NCBI GenBank assembly: GCA_003956705.1
Contig: QZCP01000016.1
Span: 18,992-82,991, forward strand
Direction: 5' to 3'
DNA from: Brevipalpus yothersi
Lineage: Eukaryota; Arthropoda; Arachnida; Trombidiformes; Tenuipalpidae
Length of the DNA stretch: 64,000 nucleotides
The stretch's first letter is position 1. Every line of letters begins with the position of its first letter. A model generated the notes under the pieces. It did no database searches. It was not told the DNA's origin and saw only the letters and a list, made by a program, of their open reading frames with translations. The translations under genes and the position numbers were made by a program. Positions 58,348-64,000 of this stretch are shown here, piece by piece.

Positions 58348-58599
58348 CTTCAATTAGGACACAGACACACACACACACAGATAGACAGACTAAGTAATCA
58401 ACCTTCAAAGCAATTAGACAATGATTTTACCATACAAGATAGCACCAAGTAATTAAGTAGATGAAACAGTAAATAATAAGTATTCAAAAGGACACATGAT
58501 ATTATCAGAATAATCTGAAGAAAAAAGGTTTTCATGAAAAACAGTATAAAAAGGGGCGTATTTCCACCAGGTAGCGTGTGAGTCGGTGCCGGTTTTCGA

Positions 58600-58855
58600 T
58601 TTTTTTTTCGGTTCAGAACTTTCGATTTTTTATTTCTACTTTTGGAAAAGTTTCATCAGAATTGTTTCTAGATACTTGATCGATTACATGTACATGAAGA
58701 TGTATGATAGTGTGTGTGGATAAGTTTTGATTGCTGCTGGGAGAAATTTTTGGGCTTCGAACTTTCAATCTCTTTTCTGCTTTTTGGAAGTTCCATCGGA
58801 ATTGCTTTAGAACTTGATCAATTATAAATGTACATGAAGATATGATGATGAATGA
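58600..58855. repeat. diverged direct repeat of ~110 bp
   Basis: About 58610-58712 and 58745-58855 share AACTTTCGATT/AACTTTCAATCT, TTTTGGAA, a TTCATCAGAATTG/TCCATCGGAATTG pair, CTTGATCGATTA/CTTGATCAATTA and TGTACATGAAGAT in the same order. Upstream of the Ac45-like gene. Confidence 0.6.
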
Positions 58856-61586
58856 TGATAGTGATGGAGAGAAATTGATGATCGATTAATGAGTGTTGGT
58901 AGTGAAATGATGGTGATCATTTTTTTTGGATTTGGTCCTTCAAAATTCTTGTAGAAATTCAATCATATCGCTGCTGTATGAGAATGCGTTTGCTAGAAGT
59001 TGAACCTAATAAAATAGATAAAGATTTGAGTTACTCAAATAATCAGTATTAGAGGATTTCTTCATATATCACCAGATTTACACTATTTTTATGGGCTGGA
59101 AATTCAAACAAGAAGGAGGCAGTCTAGTGACTAATGTTTGATGGGTACAGAGGATAAATCAATTTTGATTTTTCATTGTATCATAATCATAATCATTCAC
59201 TTTTGATCAATCAAACAAACCTCTGATCAATCAGAATCGTATAGATACTTACCCGCTGAAATTCTCCAGAAAATATATTCTGAAAAAGTACAAAGTCCGC
59301 GAGGCATGTCCGTAAGCGAACTAGATCTTCCAGATTGAATAAGCTTAAGGCTGATAGCATGATGATGGCACAAGTTGATCAAATTGATGTTGACTGGTTG
59401 AATGAGATAAAAGTAGGCACAGTACAGCAAATGGTCAGTTAAGAAATCGGATAAAAAGTTCAAACAAAGTGAGCACAAAGAGAGTGGAAAAGTGAGTGAA
59501 TGTATAAAGAGAGAGAAAAAGAAAGATCAAAATGAGATGGGTTCCGATCGACGATCTTTCAGCAAAATCAGGCCAGCCAAGTGGATGTACCAGTTGAGGA
59601 GAAGTATTGAGAAGCTATTTTTGGTCAAGGGTCCAGTAGTAGAAGTGACTTCCAGCTTGACCTCAAATATGGTACACACACAAAATTAGGGTCGACTGGT
59701 CATCGAGTGACTGAGCGTCTTGTGTTATCACGATTGATAGAAGGGTATGAGTCACTTTCGTCACCGGAAACACTGAGAATCTTAAATATTGCCAAATAAA
59801 TGAAAGTGATTAGAAAATCGAGAAAAATGAACAAAATATTTCGTTGGAAGAGATCAATGATAACAGAAAAACTGATCATTATGTTCAAAATTGTTAAATA
59901 AATTCGAACAAAAGAGAACTGATGGCGATCAATTCGAAGTGATTCCACTTTGTATGCTGGATACGTTCAATTACTATGGCAGTATACAATTGAAAAAAGA
60001 ACAGACATTCACATTGGCAGTGATGAACATCCCCAATGAAACGATTTTCAAAGGTGAGGGCAAAGCTCGTGGTTAGGAGAAGAATAAAGTTACCCCAAGA
60101 AAATTGAGTAACAGAGGATAAAGTCCTCTGGAGAAAAAAATTACATACACACACACAACTACAAAGGGAAAATGATGGCAAATAATGGACTTAAAGGAGA
60201 CAAAATCCTCAGGTTCAAAGAACTACGTGACTGGTGGGAAAATTATATTCAATGAGTGATGGAAGGATCAGGTATATTAGGGGTTGATAGATGATTATTA
60301 TTGTTGCTGCGGTAGCAGGTTGGCACGCGAAGAGCATCAATGATGATGAAGAAGAAGCCGATTGGAAAAGATGATGATCAACGATTGTACACGAGACAAA
60401 TTTTGATTGCTAACAAGTAAGCATTCCAATTGACTATTGCATTCGATTGTATTGGTATTTGAATGGTAAAATTAGTTAATACGGCAAGTGACAGTGTAAA
60501 TATAATTACGCGGGAAATCGTGAATGTCCACTCACACACTAGAATCATATTTGATTTGAGGAGGGAATTTTAGGTGGATGTTCATTTTGAGTGAGTATCA
60601 TGGTGGATGTGAGAGGCTGGATGGGAAAAGATAAAGACCAATATCATTACAAATATGTGTGTATGTGTGTGTGTGAAAGAGAGAGGAATTGAAGGACCAC
60701 AAAAAAAGGACCGGTGCCAAAAATTGCCAAAATACGAATTGACATTGAAAATTTTTCTCCTCTCAATCTCAATCTCACTCTCGTTCTTTCTTTTTCTGCT
60801 TCTTTCTCTCTCTCTTTCTCTTTCACCTTCCCGAATTAAAAGAGAGGCAGAAAAAGATGCGAAAAATCGCGTTTGCCTTCATCTCAATCCAAGTAATTAT
60901 CGCTTAATCGCATCGGAGCTGCTCATCTTGCATCATGTATATGTGTGATCATTATTAATAATATCAAATTTAGGACGAGTAGAGAATAAATTGGGGTGGA
61001 TTTGATGTTGTTGTTCATCATTTGAATATTCAAGAGGAGGCTATAGTGAGAGAGAAAGAGAGAAAGAAAGTAGCACTGAAAAAAATTTTCGGCCAAAAGC
61101 GATCATTTTCGGTGATCTCCTGGAGCAGTGTTAATGAGATGAGGTCTCAAAGCGAATATTCATTTCTCTCTCACTCTCTCTTCTACTTTCTCTACTTAAT
61201 CTACACTTCCATGAAACATTCTAAATAAATCAAAGTATCAGATAATTTGTCCATCCAATTTCAAGCCACACTGTACTTCAAATAGTGAATAACATATACA
61301 CGCGCTGAATATGGTGGAAGAGATTAAAGATCGATAAAATGGATAAAAAAATTTGCATCCCAGTAAATACAAATGAGCTGCGTACTTGACCATCTATATT
61401 GCCCAAAATATCATCAACTCTCACTGCTGGCCGGTAAGAAGTGTCCAAGTGGAAACCTTGCTGATATATTTTGGAGATAATTTTCTTCTTCTTCGACCGC
61501 TTCAATCACTGATCGGATCAAGGCTGTTCCGAAGGGAAACGATTTTTGAGCCTTCTTTTCTCCTCCTCTTACTTCTTGTTTCTTCT

Positions 61587-61589
<3 letters not shown>

Positions 61590-61665
<76 letters not shown>
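61590..61665. repeat. (CT)n microsatellite
   Basis: Uninterrupted CT run of about 75 bp, one of the longest in the window. Confidence 0.95.
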
Positions 61666-61668
<3 letters not shown>

Positions 61669-62370
61669 CCTCGTGTAATCGATATTAGTTCACCTTCGAA
61701 TTGAGATCAAGACAAATATATTCGAAATCTTTGAATAACAGTCCGAATTCTGTGTTGGTTCCAGGGCGTCTTTCCCCTACCGTCAAGCTTACTGTTTCAA
61801 TGTGAATACTAAATTCGAAGGAGATTAAGTTCAAGAACTTTCTTTCGCTAATCAATTAACAATCATCAAATCATTTCAATGGAGTTGTTTTCTTTTTTGT
61901 TACACTTCTTTTGATACACTCTCATTATGCATGTTTTGCTGATATTATATAATGAGCTTACAATATTCAAACATAAATGTGTGTACTTCTAATGAATTCA
62001 ATTTGGTGAGTGATCATTTTTGGAAGCTATAATCATTTATGATGCCTCGACAATCAAACAGTTTGCTAAATTTATTTTTTTATGATCCTAATTGGTAATG
62101 TACTTGAGATTAAATTCGTATAAATCAGGATTTTGTTGGATTTTAATAACTGTAATCTTCGTTAAACACACTAAACCATGTGGTTTTAATCAAAAGTAAA
62201 ACAAAAAAATCAGCTTGAAGCTAGTGATTGGAGCCAATAAAATCGAGCTTAAAACTTAATTGAAAACAATCATCAAGATTGATGAAATTTTTGGTGAGCT
62301 TCCTCTTTTGATCTTCCATCATCTTCCCATAGAACACAATTGAAAATTTTTCAACTCAATAGTATACAAT

Positions 62371-63411
62371 TCATTGAACAATATCAGCGGATGTTGCAAA
62401 CTTCCAATTCTTGGAAGCTTCTTTTATCCCTGAAAGTATTTCTCCCAATTCAGTTGGTAACGGAAACACGATAATGTCCTCACTTTTTCCCGATATTTGA
62501 CTCAATGTTTGTAAATATTTTAATTGCATAGCTGATGAGCAGGCATTCATTGTGTTGGCTGCATCACGAATAAAATGTGATGCATTCTTTTCACCAGCAG
62601 CTTTGATCAATTTTGCACGAGCTTTTCGTGTTGTTTCCGCTTCCGTGGCCATATTTTTCTGAAGAGCATCCGGAAGTCTTACCTCTTTTCTGTAAATTTC
62701 AGAGGATAAAATTTTTGAATTTATAAAACAAATATCAACTTCTTAGTGATGTGTGATCTATGACCACATTACAAATGTATAATTGAATACATTTCTAGGA
62801 ACAAATGGGATGGAAATGAGTCAAAATTCTAAGTCAGGAGTTAGTGAACATCTGAATTTTCAAGATGATGCAAAAAAATTTTGCCTATTACTTACAGCTC
62901 AACCCTTTCAATATCAACACCCCATGGAATGGTTGCTTCTTCCAGACTATACTGAATTTTATGACTAATAACAATACGTTCACTGACAATTTCAGTTAAT
63001 GTTTTGGTTGCCACAATGTTCCGGAGTGCAATTGCAGCCAAACGTTTGGTTGCTCTCCGGACATCTTCAACATTGAGAATTGATGCAGTTGAATTAATTA
63101 TTCTATAGTAAACCACAGCATCAGCTTTAATCGTGACCAAATCTTTCGTAAGGATCTGGAATATATATTAACACAAATAATATGGATCAGTTGGCTTCTC
63201 ATCAATAATGTAATAATATTTGAGTTGAAAGAGGAGTAGAAATCAATTTCCAAACCTCTTGAGCAGGAACATTGAAAGATATTGTCCTCAGATCCACTTT
63301 ACAGTAGGTATCAATACAAGGTATAATGAAAATGACTCCACCACGATATGAATCATCTTCGATCAAAGTTCCAAGGCGAAGTGTTACAGCTCGTTCGTAA
63401 GACTGGACAAT
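62371..63411 (-). CDS. stomatin-like (band 7 / PHB domain) membrane protein, 5' end outside the window
   Basis: Three exons (63411-63256, 63155-62896, 62689-62371) give a continuous frame of 245 residues that covers most of the band-7/SPFH domain and C-terminal helix of the stomatin/MEC-2/podocin group. Visible: IVQSYERAVTLRLGTL, FIIPCIDTYCKVDLRTISFN, ILTKDLVTIKADAVVYYRI, LDEATDPWG-like SLEEATIPWGVDIERVEL, KEVRLPDALQKNMATEAE, RARAKLIKAAGEKNASHFI, LKYLQTLSQISGKSEDIIVF. Ends VFPLP- plus about 30 residues. The N-terminal exon(s) with the membrane hairpin are not in the last 590 bp and must lie beyond 64000. In this family such proteins scaffold ion channels in cholesterol-rich membrane. Confidence 0.93.
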
Positions 63412-64000
63412 CTAGATATATTGAAGGAAACGAATGAAAATGATAAAATAACATTTGATCCAAATTGTAAAGTTAAAAAACAGAACTCAATTTTAACGAG
63501 AACAATTCTTTTCGCTCAAGATTGCACCAGCAAAACTTTATATCAATCAACATTAGTTGTACATGTGTATCATAAATAATGACTATATGATGTTTTTCGA
63601 TTATATTGTCTTGTTTCCTATTTTTATGGTTGATAAAGTCATTAAACATCTTTAATGATAGCCAGTAAAGTTGATTCGATAAGTGAAAAACAATCAAAAG
63701 TGGTCAAGAACGAAAGAGTCTTGATTTTTTATTTCTTTGAACAACTAATCCGACAAGTTCAAATAATGAGCAATTTTTGTGGCAATCTAAAATTTTCAGG
63801 GCTTCTCAGTTTTGATATATTCTTCCTACTTTAGCATAATTTAGCTTAAAATTTCGTACTTTGATTTTCTTCTCGACGATAGGTGAAAAACTGTATTTAT
63901 CTTGCTTTCTCCATTTTTTCTCAAAATTTTTCTCCTTGATCTCTGAAAAATTTAAAAAAATTTTTCAGAAACCAATGCGATTATAATGCACTTATTTCTC
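63412..64000. other. intron of the stomatin-like gene
   Basis: AT-rich, with no exon-like piece that would supply the missing hydrophobic hairpin. Confidence 0.5.

Larger units (their letters stand above)
58348..62370. other. long region without a confident gene; possible membrane-protein exons on the minus strand
   Basis: Several minus-strand pieces look hydrophobic and end at plausible donors, but I could not join them into one frame. They are 61505-61278 (SSFVFTGMQIFLSILSIFNL), 59948-59700 (about two helices: IYLTILNIMISFSVIIDLF and NILFIFLDFLITFIYLAIF, ending in a short hydrophilic tail at TGA) and a piece ending at a donor GTAAGT near 59254. They may be exons of a small multi-pass protein. 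The region also holds a diverged 110-bp direct repeat (58.60-58.86 kb) and a long CT tract. Confidence 0.25.

Noticed and set aside
1..64000. CRISPR arrays, rRNA genes, intact tRNA genes, operon signals
   Set aside because: Looked for none-to-few candidates: no spaced direct repeats, no rRNA stretches and no sequence folding as a full tRNA by eye; the window is eukaryotic.

Overview
This is eukaryotic nuclear DNA. The coding genes are split by short introns (mostly about 50-400 bp) with GT-AG borders, and the sequence is AT-rich with many long (GA)n/(CT)n tracts. The gene set is animal: PKN, synaptophysin, cornichon-4, a PLAG-type zinc finger, a DHHC palmitoyltransferase of the ZDHHC9/14/18 type and a band-7/stomatin protein. 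A nose-resistant-to-fluoxetine (NRF-6) N-terminal domain, the compact introns and the small intergenic distances suggest an arthropod with a compact genome. A mite is my guess, but no marker here settles the lineage.

Layout. 1-2.5 kb: non-coding. 2.5-6.9 kb: PKN kinase (-). 8.1-9.4 kb: RPL5 (-). 9.4-28 kb: a gene-poor, microsatellite-rich stretch with only a three-exon NRF-6 N-domain gene (+, 12.0-17.7 kb), cut on its 3' side by an 841-N assembly gap inside a GA tract. 28.2-30.9 kb: PLAG-like zinc-finger gene (+) whose leader and 3' region are full of let-7 seed matches. From 31 kb on the window is gene-dense: RPL3 (-), CNIH4 (-), MMS19 (+), two TMEM79/MAPEG-like paralogues (-), a small unknown protein (+), synaptophysin (-), ERCC8/CSA (+), ZDHHC (-), a small C2H2 ORF broken by a MITE (+), POLR3H (-), THOC7 (+), two tandem copies of the small unknown protein (+), a short Ac45/ATP6AP1-like protein (-) and the 3' part of a stomatin-like gene (-) that runs off the window.

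Functional picture. Most genes are single-copy housekeeping genes: ribosome (RPL3, RPL5), RNA polymerase III (POLR3H), mRNA export (THOC7), Fe-S delivery and DNA repair (MMS19, ERCC8), and the secretory or vesicle system (CNIH4, synaptophysin, ZDHHC, Ac45-like). They do not form a pathway. Several sit head-to-head with 430-680 bp between start codons and probably share promoters (CNIH4/MMS19, TMEM79-like/unknown, ZDHHC/C2H2 ORF, POLR3H/THOC7).

Most notable: (1) a 179-bp TA-flanked MITE sits between the two histidines of a C2H2 finger, and leaving it out makes the finger read through; (2) nine CTACCTC let-7 seed matches in 2.7 kb around the PLAG-like gene; (3) a local three-member family of an unrecognised small protein, two members made by tandem duplication, one carrying a 313-bp insertion flanked by GAAAAG; (4) a two-finger PLAG-like protein and an NRF N-domain gene with no visible acyltransferase half. 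Exon borders were read by eye from splice consensus and frame; total lengths close in frame for each gene where I give a protein length.
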